From contig CAYWZA010000038.1 in NCBI GenBank assembly GCA_964462785.1, positions 1-5,307 of the forward strand: 5,307 bases of DNA. Direction: 5' to 3'. Origin of the DNA: JACQKA01 sp964462785. Its GTDB lineage: Bacteria > Patescibacteriota > Minisyncoccia > Phycocordibacterales > UBA2100. This document shows positions 1 to 5,253 of this stretch, one piece after another. The notes beneath the pieces were generated by a model that saw only the letters and a program-made list of their open reading frames with translations, made no database searches and was not told the origin of the DNA. How positions within the stretch are numbered: the stretch's first letter is position 1; each line of letters starts with the position of its first letter. Position numbers and translations under genes: made by a program.

Positions 1-53
1 TTTTAAGACGCCATTACAAGCATGGAGTGTTGCACTTCGAAGTTGAATTCAGG
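1..53 (+). mobile_element. Right end of an insertion sequence, probably IS30 family (copy 1, truncated by window start)
   Basis: The first 53 bases reappear perfectly, as reverse complement, at 5254-5306, and similarity stops abruptly at base 54, which is typical of a mobile-element edge. The inner part (about 28-50) has the GTTGCACTT...GTTGAATTC look of IS30-type terminal inverted repeats as I remember them; it is also partly palindromic around ACTTCGAAGT. A transposase-like reading frame ends inside it at 44-46. The exact edge could be at 50-53, because the last bases could match by chance or through target preference. The family assignment is from memory of motif style, not from a search; IS3 or IS481 would be alternatives. 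Confidence 0.72.
2..46 (+). CDS. Transposase C-terminus (partial, 5' end outside window)
   Basis: Reading from base 2 gives FKTPLQAWSVALRS followed by TGA at 44-46. A KTP motif followed after a few residues by VAL-R/Q-S is the usual look of the extreme C-terminus of IS30-family DDE transposases, and in such elements the stop codon often lies inside the right inverted repeat, as here. Only 14 codons are visible, so the catalytic DDE residues cannot be checked and the rest of the gene, if intact, lies to the left of the window. The same 14 residues are encoded on the minus strand at the other end, which supports a repeated coding sequence rather than a chance frame. Confidence 0.6.
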   Translation, partial: FKTPLQAWSVALRS

Positions 54-63
54 TAGTCCACAC

Positions 64-92
64 TTGACACGCATTCATACATGGTACAAAAT
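64..92 (+). promoter_or_regulatory. Sigma70-type promoter for the small basic protein gene
   Basis: A perfect -35 TTGACA (64-69) is followed after 17 bp by CAAAAT (87-92, 4 of 6 matches). An alternative is an extended -10, TGGTACAAA (82-90), with 15 bp spacing. Transcription would start near 97-99, giving a leader of about 30 nt that contains the GGAGG at 117-121. The -35 box begins 10 bp inside the IS edge, so the IS lies directly upstream of this promoter. Confidence 0.6.
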
Positions 93-128
93 GCAATTAG
101 TGCGGCAGAGGCAATCGGAGGACTACAC

Positions 129-437
129 GTGAGTAGAATCAAAAAAATTCAACTGATCGATAGAGTCTTTTTCCGACTCATGGAAGAAATGGGTCGACAC
201 ATGAACCCCGAGCACTGTGATGAGCTCGAGCAAAAAATCATCACCCTTGGGATGGAAGACGCGAAGGCGAATCCCACCCAAGTTCTGACACTTGCGCGTG
301 ATGCCCGTGTTGCCGCTGCGCGAGCGGCACTCACAAAGAAAGCGCGCCGTCCTAAACGTGCCGCAAAGGTTGCTGTACCGCCGCAAAAACCTCAAAGCTC
401 AAATGGTCGCGAGACCTTCAACGGTTCTTCGCATTAG
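129..437 (+). CDS. Small basic hypothetical protein (102 aa)
   Basis: I do not recognise this family. The start chosen is GTG at 129, preceded by GGAGG (117-121) at 7 nt spacing. The upstream in-frame ATG at 81 lies inside the promoter and has no ribosome-binding site. The protein has a probably helical N-terminal part, with charged and hydrophobic residues alternating over 1-68 (for example KKIQLIDRVFFRLMEEM at 5-21 and a short Ala/Arg-rich stretch at 56-68). A strongly basic segment, KKARRPKRAAK (70-80), follows, then a Pro/Gln/Ser/Asn-rich, probably disordered tail. There is no signal peptide or membrane segment, so it should be cytoplasmic. The basic tail would suit nucleic-acid or ribosome binding, but that is inference. 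The gene has its own promoter and terminator, so it appears to be a single-gene unit ahead of thrS. Confidence 0.75.
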   Translation: MSRIKKIQLIDRVFFRLMEEMGRHMNPEHCDELEQKIITLGMEDAKANPTQVLTLARDARVAAARAALTKKARRPKRAAKVAVPPQKPQSSNGRETFNGSSH

Positions 438-457
438 CCCATTTGGCGCTTGTACTT

Positions 458-486
458 GCCCCGCATATATGCGGGGCTTTTCTTTT
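458..486 (+). terminator. Intrinsic terminator after the small basic protein gene
   Basis: A perfect 20-bp palindrome (458-477; arms GCCCCGCATA and TATGCGGGGC) is followed at once by TTTTCTTTT (478-486). It lies 20 bp after the stop codon at 437, in the right orientation to end + strand transcription before thrS. Confidence 0.85.
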
Positions 487-496
487 AGCTTTTTAC

Positions 497-511
497 GGTG
501 ATAATAGAACA
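497..511 (+). promoter_or_regulatory. thrS start region: overlapping Shine-Dalgarno and possible -10 box
   Basis: GGTGAT (497-502) can pair with the 3' end of 16S rRNA and lies 9 nt from the ATG at 512. The overlapping GATAAT (500-505) resembles a -10 box (5 of 6) and would place the transcription start almost on the ATG. No good -35 is visible: TTTTCT in the terminator T-tract is all that lies at about the right distance. Either thrS is read through from upstream or it has a weak promoter giving a nearly leaderless message. Confidence 0.35.
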
Positions 512-1777
512 ATGACTGACGAAACACCGGCGCAAAAGGAGGCACATGAGCACGACCACAAAAAGCTTGGGCGCGAGCTTGAGCTTTTCACCTTTTCCGA
601 TACCGTCGGCAAAGGTCTCCCTCTTTGGACTCACAAAGGCGCTACCGTCCGCCGCGAGCTGGAGCGATTCATTGTGGACGAGGAAATAAGACGCGGGTAT
701 CTGCATGTGTACACGCCCGATATCGCCAAACTCGATTTGTATAAAAAATCAGGTCACTATCCGCACTATCAGGATTCCATGTACGCGCCGATCGAGATCG
801 ACGAGGAGCAATTCATGCTCCGCCCGATGACCTGCCCGCATCACTTCGAGCTCTACCTCTCCCGCCCGCACAGCTACCGCGAGCTGCCGATGCGCCTCGC
901 GGAAGTTGCCAAGCTGTATCGCTATGAGCAGTCCGGCGAGCTGATGGGGCTGCAGCGTGTGCGTAGTTTCTGCCTCGCAGATGCGCACATCATTTGCGCC
1001 AGCGAAGAGCAGGCGGTTGAGGAAATCGGCAAGGCGCTCGATCTTATTGAATACGTTGCCGGTGTATTTGGATTCGTGAAAGGAACCGACTATTGGTATC
1101 GCCTCTCGCTTGGCGATCGCTCGAATACGGAAAAATACTACAAAAACGATGCCGCGTGGGAGAAGGGCGAGTCGCTCTTGCGCGAGCTGATGCAGGGGCG
1201 CGGTGAATTCGTCGAGGCGAAAGATGAGGCAGCGTTTTATGGACCGAAAATTGACGTGCAGATGCGCAATGTAAATGGCAAGGAGGACACCGCTTTTACC
1301 GTGCAATACGATTTCTGTATGCCGGATCGTTTTGAGCTCGACTACATCAGTGAAGACGGCGGCAAGAAGCGTGCGTTCGTCGTGCACCGCTCATCGATCG
1401 GCGCAATCGAGCGCATCGTCGCCTTTTTGATTGAGCGCTATGGCGGCGCATTCCCCGCATGGCTCGCGCCCGTGCAGGTGATCGTGCTCCCCGTCGCCAG
1501 TGCGCATGAGGAGTATGCACATGAAGTCCTGGAAGAACTCAAGGGGCAGGGAGTCCGTGCAGAGATTTCAAAAGCAGAAGACACGCTCGGCAAGCGCATC
1601 CGCAATGCAAAATTGCAGAAAGTTCCCTATCTATTGGTTATTGGAGACAAGGAGATAGGCGCGGGGGCGGTGTCTGTCGAGAGCCGCGACGCCGGCGCCC
1701 TTGGCGCAATGCCGCGCGGCGCGTTTGTGGAAAAACTAGCGGGGGAGATACGAACGCGTGCGTTGCGCAGCGCCTGA
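512..1777 (+). CDS. thrS: Threonine--tRNA ligase, compact form without TGS and editing domains (421 aa)
   Basis: Class II aminoacyl-tRNA synthetase charging tRNA-Thr in the cytoplasm. The catalytic core begins almost at once with DHKKLG (15-20), matching DHRKIG of the E. coli enzyme. The three zinc ligands that bind threonine are present: C108 in MTCPHH, H159 in DAHIIC and H292 in VVHRSS. Motif 2 is RYEQSGELMGLQRVRSF (137-153) and motif 3 GAIERI (297-302). FYGPKID (242-248) and TVQYDF (263-268) are typical ThrRS segments. The anticodon-binding domain starts at WLAPVQV (317-323) and includes KIGKRIR-like LGKRIRNA (359-366) and VPYLLVIGDKE (371-381). The usual length is about 640 aa; the TGS and editing domains are absent and no remnant lies upstream. 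ATG 512 is chosen because the in-frame upstream ATG at 443 precedes the terminator hairpin of the previous gene. It converges on the surface-protein gene. Confidence 0.95.
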   Translation: MTDETPAQKEAHEHDHKKLGRELELFTFSDTVGKGLPLWTHKGATVRRELERFIVDEEIRRGYLHVYTPDIAKLDLYKKSGHYPHYQDSMYAPIEIDEEQFMLRPMTCPHHFELYLSRPHSYRELPMRLAEVAKLYRYEQSGELMGLQRVRSFCLADAHIICASEEQAVEEIGKALDLIEYVAGVFGFVKGTDYWYRLSLGDRSNTEKYYKNDAAWEKGESLLRELMQGRGEFVEAKDEAAFYGPKIDVQMRNVNGKEDTAFTVQYDFCMPDRFELDYISEDGGKKRAFVVHRSSIGAIERIVAFLIERYGGAFPAWLAPVQVIVLPVASAHEEYAHEVLEELKGQGVRAEISKAEDTLGKRIRNAKLQKVPYLLVIGDKEIGAGAVSVESRDAGALGAMPRGAFVEKLAGEIRTRALRSA

Positions 1778-1781
1778 TGCT

Positions 1782-1843
1782 AAAAACAAAAACCTCCCCG
1801 TGAGATGGCTCTTCGCCTATCACACGGGGAGGTTTTTGTTTTT
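1782..1843. terminator. Bidirectional intrinsic terminator between convergent genes
   Basis: A perfect 21-bp inverted repeat (1782-1802 with 1823-1843) contains a GC-rich inner stem (CCTCCCCGTG) flanked by A-rich and T-rich tracts, so it can end transcription from both sides. The 20-nt loop may pair further (GAT with ATC, GGC with GCC). It occupies nearly all of the 80-bp gap between thrS and the convergent surface-protein gene. Confidence 0.92.
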
Positions 1844-1857
1844 GTAATAAAGATTGA

Positions 1858-3747
1858 TTAGTTGCGCGCAATGACGAGACGAGGTGTCTCACCTTCCTTG
1901 ATTTGCAGCGTCATTCTGTCTGCGGTGCCCGAGCGCTTTGCGATCGGTGCAGCTGCTGCGATTGGTTGCGCAACGACCGGTGCCGGAGCTTCTGCTGCAG
2001 GCATCGGAGCAGATTTTTCAATCACGCGTTCACGTACGATGGTCGGCTCGCCGGCAAAGGCATATGCCTTGCCACCAAGTCCCCCGTCGAATATTTCTGC
2101 GATGTTGCCGCGGTAGCGTACCACCACGTATCCAGCTGCAAGCGCCCAAATCATGAGCCCGAGCCAGTAGACTGCGTTCTCGGTAAGACCGCCGTCAAAG
2201 CCGGTGTACGGAACGCTCGTGAGCGAAACGTACGGGTTACTTCCTGAGACGTTTACCGTCGTGAAGCAGGTGTTGGTGCGACCTTGGTAATCGCGAATCG
2301 TAAGCGTGTATACGCGTGAGCTTTCCGGACGAACCGTCACCGAGCCGTTCAAAGCCACGTTGCCGATGCCGTCAGAGAGCGTTGCATATGCTGCGCCGTA
2401 CGATGTCCAGTTCAATACTGATCCTGTGCCATTCTGAATTGAATTCGGAGTGGCATACATCGTGCAGTTGAGATTGTTCGTGACCGGCGGAGTGTACGTG
2501 CTTGGAATCAAGACAGAGCAGGTGTTAGTCGTACCATTCGCGCCGTACACGGTCATGTTATAAGTCGTGTTTGCGGTCGGGTAGACATACTGGCTGCCAT
2601 TCACCGATACTGAGCCAACGCTCGAGATGTATGCGGCTGTTGCGTTACTTGAGCTCCATGAGAGCAATGCGCCCGAATTGCCGTAACTGCCGTACGTGTA
2701 ACCGTATCCGTAATTCGAAGACGAAAGCGCGTAGGTGATTGAGCAGGTCGGTGCGACAGGAACCGGATTAGAATACACGTTCACCGTCGTCGAGCAGGTG
2801 TTTGTGCCGCCGTTCTGACCATACACAGTGAGCGTGTATGTCTGTGAGCCGGTTACATTTGAGACGTACTGTGAGCCGTTCACTGCAACGGTGCCGAATC
2901 CGGAGAGATATGCGCTCGTCGCGTTGGTGCCGTTCCAGGTGAGTGTTGTCGCTCCGCCGTAGCCGACTGACGTCGGGCTGGCGTAGATCGCACAAGTCGC
3001 CTGTGGCACGAATGGATTTTGCGACTGGATGTTGTAGTAGGTGTTAGTGTTTGTGTTTACGTTAGAGACGTTGGTCGTGTTGATGTTCGTGTTGGTATTC
3101 ACGATGTTGTTGTAGTAGCTGCTCCAATTCGAGTTCGAAGTAGGATAGCTTGGGGTGCTCACGTGCGTGGTGCCGCCGCAGCCGCCAGAGCTGTATCCAC
3201 AACCAGTGCGCGGAGGGTGCGCTACCGGAGGCGGAGGGGTGTATGAACGTCCGCCACCGCAGCCGCTGTAACAATTTCCGTCAACATAGATCGGCGGAGG
3301 ATTGTACGAAGATCCGCAGTTGCTTCCGCAGCCACCGTATCCGTAATCGGATTGGTAGGACGGGGTGTTGTAATAGTAAGGATCATATGACCAATCAATC
3401 GAGTCTGCGTAGCTGGGGTAATATGAGTCGGAGTAATAAGGGTCGTAGCTCCAGTCTATGGAATCAGCGTAACTGGAGTAGGACGGTTCGTAACTCCAAT
3501 CAATTGAGTCGGCGTAGCTCGGGTAGTACGGTTCATACGACCAGTCGATTGAATCCGCGTAGTTGGAATAAGACGGCTCATAGGACCAATCTATGGAATC
3601 AGCGTAGCTCCCACAATCCCAGCACGCCTCCTCAAAGTATGCGTACGCATCCGACGGCACAACTCCACCGCCAAACGAGAACCCAATGATGAGAATGGTG
3701 AAAAACACCATTCCGGCACGACCAACCTGCTTATTAAATGCATTCAT
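1858..3747 (-). CDS. Large secreted, membrane-anchored surface protein with tandem repeats and three Ig-like units (629 aa)
   Basis: It is probably a structural or adhesive cell-surface protein; no named family is recognised. In order: signal peptide (1-36; basic n-region, hydrophobic 13-30, likely cut after AYA); a CxxC pair (C42, C45); five copies of YADSIDWSY in a Tyr/Ser/Pro spacer (48-130); a Gly/Cys/Pro-rich stretch with paired cysteines (C140/C144, C159/C163, C183/C190); an Asn/Thr-rich linker (213-241); three Ig-like units, each framed by two cysteines (C252-C318, C335-C410, C428-C494) and sharing NGSQYV-like and TNTC motifs; VPYTG (512-516); a transmembrane helix (about 525-543) followed by RYR; and an 83-residue, Ala/Pro-rich cytoplasmic tail. 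All 14 cysteines are outside the membrane. The start has only a weak GAGA ribosome site; the next Met (13) would remove the basic n-region. The gene has its own promoter and shares the bidirectional terminator with thrS. Confidence 0.9.
   Translation of the reverse strand: MNAFNKQVGRAGMVFFTILIIGFSFGGGVVPSDAYAYFEEACWDCGSYADSIDWSYEPSYSNYADSIDWSYEPYYPSYADSIDWSYEPSYSSYADSIDWSYDPYYSDSYYPSYADSIDWSYDPYYYNTPSYQSDYGYGGCGSNCGSSYNPPPIYVDGNCYSGCGGGRSYTPPPPVAHPPRTGCGYSSGGCGGTTHVSTPSYPTSNSNWSSYYNNIVNTNTNINTTNVSNVNTNTNTYYNIQSQNPFVPQATCAIYASPTSVGYGGATTLTWNGTNATSAYLSGFGTVAVNGSQYVSNVTGSQTYTLTVYGQNGGTNTCSTTVNVYSNPVPVAPTCSITYALSSSNYGYGYTYGSYGNSGALLSWSSSNATAAYISSVGSVSVNGSQYVYPTANTTYNMTVYGANGTTNTCSVLIPSTYTPPVTNNLNCTMYATPNSIQNGTGSVLNWTSYGAAYATLSDGIGNVALNGSVTVRPESSRVYTLTIRDYQGRTNTCFTTVNVSGSNPYVSLTSVPYTGFDGGLTENAVYWLGLMIWALAAGYVVVRYRGNIAEIFDGGLGGKAYAFAGEPTIVRERVIEKSAPMPAAEAPAPVVAQPIAAAAPIAKRSGTADRMTLQIKEGETPRLVIARN
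2248..2994 (-). repeat. Three diverged Ig-like domain repeats (coding)
   Basis: Residues 252-324, 335-412 and 428-500 of the surface protein align as three units. Each starts with a Cys, has a Trp strand (LTWNGTNAT, LSWSSSNAT, LNWTSYGAA), then V-x-NGS (VNGSQYV twice, LNGSVTV), a YTLTVYG-type strand, and closes with TNTC. The two cysteines per unit probably form a disulfide linking the beta-sandwich. Units 1 and 2 are most alike; unit 2 carries a Tyr/Gly/Ser-rich insertion (344-358). Confidence 0.8.
3358..3606 (-). repeat. Five tandem coding repeats (YADSIDWSY plus variable spacer)
   Basis: In the surface protein, YADSIDWSY occurs identically at residues 48, 63, 78, 93 and 113. Spacers are EPSYSN, EPYYPS, EPSYSS, DPYYSDSYYPS and DPYYYNTPS, so the period is 45 bp three times and then 60 bp. 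The DNA copies are far less alike than the protein copies because nearly every degenerate codon varies. Confidence 0.95.
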
Positions 3748-3816
3748 AATTTATTTTTCTCTAACTAAACTTAAAAAGGGCTTATATTCAGCCACTTTTC
3801 TAACTTATATGTGTCC

Positions 3817-3844
3817 ATTATATCACTTTGAAAATTAAAGTCAA
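3817..3844 (-). promoter_or_regulatory. Strong sigma70-type promoter of the surface-protein gene
   Basis: On the minus strand, TTGACT (3844-3839) is followed after 16 bp by a perfect TATAAT (3822-3817), preceded by TG to form an extended -10 (TGATATAAT). Transcription would start near 3810, giving an A/T-rich leader of about 60 nt before the ATG at 3747. Confidence 0.85.
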
Positions 3845-3866
3845 TACCCTTCATGAGAACGAATTA

Positions 3867-3892
3867 GGGCGCGGCAAGTTAATGCCGCGCCC
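3867..3892 (-). terminator. Terminator hairpin after the secreted five-cysteine protein gene
   Basis: A perfect 10-bp GC-rich stem (3867-3876 GGGCGCGGCA with 3883-3892 TGCCGCGCCC) with a 6-nt loop lies 27 bp beyond the stop codon of the upstream minus-strand gene. The tail on the minus strand (TAATTCGTTCTC) is only moderately T-rich. The opposite direction has a better T-tract (TCTTTTCT), but no + strand gene enters here. Confidence 0.7.
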
Positions 3893-3919
3893 TCTTTTCT
3901 ATCGATTTATGCTATTTCC

Positions 3920-4468
3920 TTACTTAACCCCTGACTGATTGAGCAATTTCACTTCGAGAAGCTCTTTCTTTGGAGCTTCTTCCGGCGGCGAGCTCTTCGG
4001 AACTTCCAGTTGTGAGCTGGGTTCATTTTTCTGCTTTTTCGGATACACGCCGCCGGTGAGGTAGATGGTCTCCTTGCAGACGGGTCCGTTCCTTAGGTGC
4101 CTGATGATGTCTTCTTTCTCAAAGACAACACCGTACTCCCCTTTCTTGCCAGCACAAATCTTGAGCGTGCCGCCGTCGCGGAGAAGCTTTTCGAACCAGG
4201 ATCGCCCGAAGCCCTTCTTCCATTCACCGCTGTAGGTGCGTGCTATCGGGTCGCGATAGTACGAACCATCAGGACGTTTGAAGTGGAAGGTAACCTTCGA
4301 GGGACCGTTGACGTGCCCACGGACACATATGAAATCGTCCGTAGGAACTGTCTTCAAGTGCTTGGCGCAGTTGTGCTTTTCGAAGTCTGGACAGTCGCTC
4401 TCCTCAGCCGCAGCGGGTGCCGCAAACATGAGAAGCGTGCCCAATGTAATCAAGACTAGCCTCATCAT
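3920..4468 (-). CDS. Secreted hypothetical protein with five cysteines (182 aa)
   Basis: Family not recognised. The start is ATG at 4468, with GGAGG 6 nt upstream; a second ATG follows directly. The longer frame to 4780 would overlap the upstream gene out of frame and hide the signal peptide. Residues 1-21 form a signal peptide (MMR, hydrophobic core, AAPAAA, likely cut before EES). The mature part has cysteines at 26, 34, 48, 105 and 131, an odd number, so one may stay free or pair with another protein. A mixed, probably beta-rich domain spans about 40-140 (FICVRGHV, KVTFHFKRPDG, TLKICAGKKGEYGVVF, GPVCKETIYLTGG). The tail (143-182) is Lys/Glu/Pro/Ser-rich and probably disordered. No convincing promoter lies in the 98-bp gap upstream, so it is probably transcribed with the preceding four-cysteine protein gene by partial read-through. 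Confidence 0.82.
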   Translation of the reverse strand: MMRLVLITLGTLLMFAAPAAAEESDCPDFEKHNCAKHLKTVPTDDFICVRGHVNGPSKVTFHFKRPDGSYYRDPIARTYSGEWKKGFGRSWFEKLLRDGGTLKICAGKKGEYGVVFEKEDIIRHLRNGPVCKETIYLTGGVYPKKQKNEPSSQLEVPKSSPPEEAPKKELLEVKLLNQSGVK

Positions 4469-4511
4469 CGTTTTCCTCCGATTTCTAAGTATGAGGTGAA
4501 CAAAACAATAA

Positions 4512-4543
4512 GGGGCTGGAGTGCGCAAGCGCTCCCCAGCCCC
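4512..4543 (-). terminator. Terminator-like hairpin between the two small envelope-protein genes
   Basis: GGGGCTGG..AG (from 4512) pairs with CT..CCAGCCCC (to 4543) with a small bulge, and the inner GCGCAAGCGC adds a second stem. On the minus strand the hairpin is followed by TTATTGTTTTG. It lies 23 bp after the stop codon of the four-cysteine protein gene and 43 bp before the next start, so it may be a partial terminator that lowers expression of the downstream gene. Confidence 0.7.
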
Positions 4544-4566
4544 ACTCTTTTTTCGCCCTGCCGTCT

Positions 4567-5142
4567 CTACCGTCGACCGCATATGCGGTTGACGGTACCG
4601 ATCTGACCGGGCCGACTCGGGTCGGTAATCTGCTCCTGGTACACATGCCCCGGAGGCTTGCCCTTGCACCGCGGATCGACGTCCCTGTCGGGCGCATACC
4701 GCTGCACCTCGGCGGGATTCGTCATGGAGAAGATACACTTCCCCAACTGCTCGACGAAGACCGAGCCGGGCTCTTTGCACACGGGCGATGGTGGCGCTTG
4801 CCGCCCATCACCCGACGCGTCGGGTGATGTCCCAGCTCTTGAGGGAGGCGGAGGACCGTCATACCGATCGCCATCGCCGAAGGTGATGGGCGAACGGATA
4901 TTTATTCCGTTACCGCTGAGCTGGCTGCCAATGAAGGCTAGCAGCGCGATCGCGGCAAGGACGCCGAGAGTAACCTGTAACCATTTAGGCATTGTCTTCT
5001 CCATTGCTTGCGCCGCCGGAGCGGCTGGTTGACTTGGTGCCGCGCCAGCAGTTGCCTGCTGATGCGGTGCCGATGGAGTTGCCGGAGGCGAACCGCCGGA
5101 CAAATTCCCCATTGGCATGGGGTTAGCGTCTGTCGAGGCCAT
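4567..5142 (-). CDS. Single-pass membrane-anchored hypothetical protein with four extracellular cysteines (191 aa)
   Basis: Family not recognised. ATG at 5142 has a strong ribosome site (GGAGG, 6 nt spacing). The N-terminal 53 residues are Pro/Ala/Ser/Gln-rich with no hydrophobic stretch, ending in EKTMPK. One transmembrane helix follows (W54 to about I71). Lysines lie before it and no strong positive charge after it, so the N-terminus is predicted inside and the C-terminus outside (type II signal-anchor). A Gly/Pro/Asp-rich linker (about 89-120) leads to a small domain with cysteines at 122, 136, 159 and 188, which could form two disulfides. The gene has a perfect consensus promoter and is followed by a terminator-like hairpin, then by the secreted five-cysteine protein gene. 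Both proteins act at the envelope, so a joint role is plausible but unproven. Confidence 0.82.
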   Translation of the reverse strand: MASTDANPMPMGNLSGGSPPATPSAPHQQATAGAAPSQPAAPAAQAMEKTMPKWLQVTLGVLAAIALLAFIGSQLSGNGINIRSPITFGDGDRYDGPPPPSRAGTSPDASGDGRQAPPSPVCKEPGSVFVEQLGKCIFSMTNPAEVQRYAPDRDVDPRCKGKPPGHVYQEQITDPSRPGQIGTVNRICGRR

Positions 5143-5214
5143 TTGGCCCCTCCTTTCCTTTCCAAATATCTTTCGCCTGGGGGCTTCTTTTCAGGAGCCT
5201 CAGGTCTATTTTGA

Positions 5215-5243
5215 ATTATATACCATCAATTCATATTTGTCAA
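5215..5243 (-). promoter_or_regulatory. Perfect consensus sigma70-type promoter of the four-cysteine protein gene
   Basis: On the minus strand, TTGACA (5243-5238), a 17-bp spacer and TATAAT (5220-5215) match the bacterial consensus in all 12 positions with optimal spacing. Transcription would start near 5208, about 65 nt before the ATG at 5142. The -35 box starts 10 bp from the IS edge. Confidence 0.9.
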
Positions 5244-5253
5244 CATCTCTGGG

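Noticed and set aside
1..53. Terminal inverted repeats of a linear plasmid or phage
   Set aside because: The repeats encode a transposase C-terminus and the interior holds thrS with no replication or virion genes, so IS ends explain them better.
81..128. Upstream ATG 81 for the small basic protein
   Set aside because: It lies between the -35 and -10 boxes and has no ribosome site, whereas GTG 129 has GGAGG at 7 nt.
22..132. 36-codon frame running from the IS end into the window
   Set aside because: It has no ribosome site, starts inside the IS end and crosses the promoter; it is not supported as a gene.
443..511. N-terminal extension of thrS from ATG 443
   Set aside because: The extension runs through the terminator hairpin and T-tract of the preceding gene and adds nothing resembling a TGS or editing domain.
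749..1387. Minus-strand open frame of 212 codons
   Set aside because: It lies antisense to the conserved catalytic core of thrS, has no ribosome site or promoter, and its composition is that of a shadow frame.
3358..3606. CRISPR-like spaced repeats
   Set aside because: The periodicity comes from coding repeats in one open frame; the DNA copies are diverged at codon third positions and there are no cas genes.
3150..3689. Plus-strand open frame of 179 codons
   Set aside because: It is antisense to the repeat region of the surface protein; its Arg/Asn/Ser-rich content follows from the repeats on the other strand.
4469..4780. N-terminal extension of the secreted five-cysteine protein
   Set aside because: It overlaps the upstream gene in another frame and crosses a terminator hairpin; the start at 4468 has a ribosome site and an immediate signal peptide.
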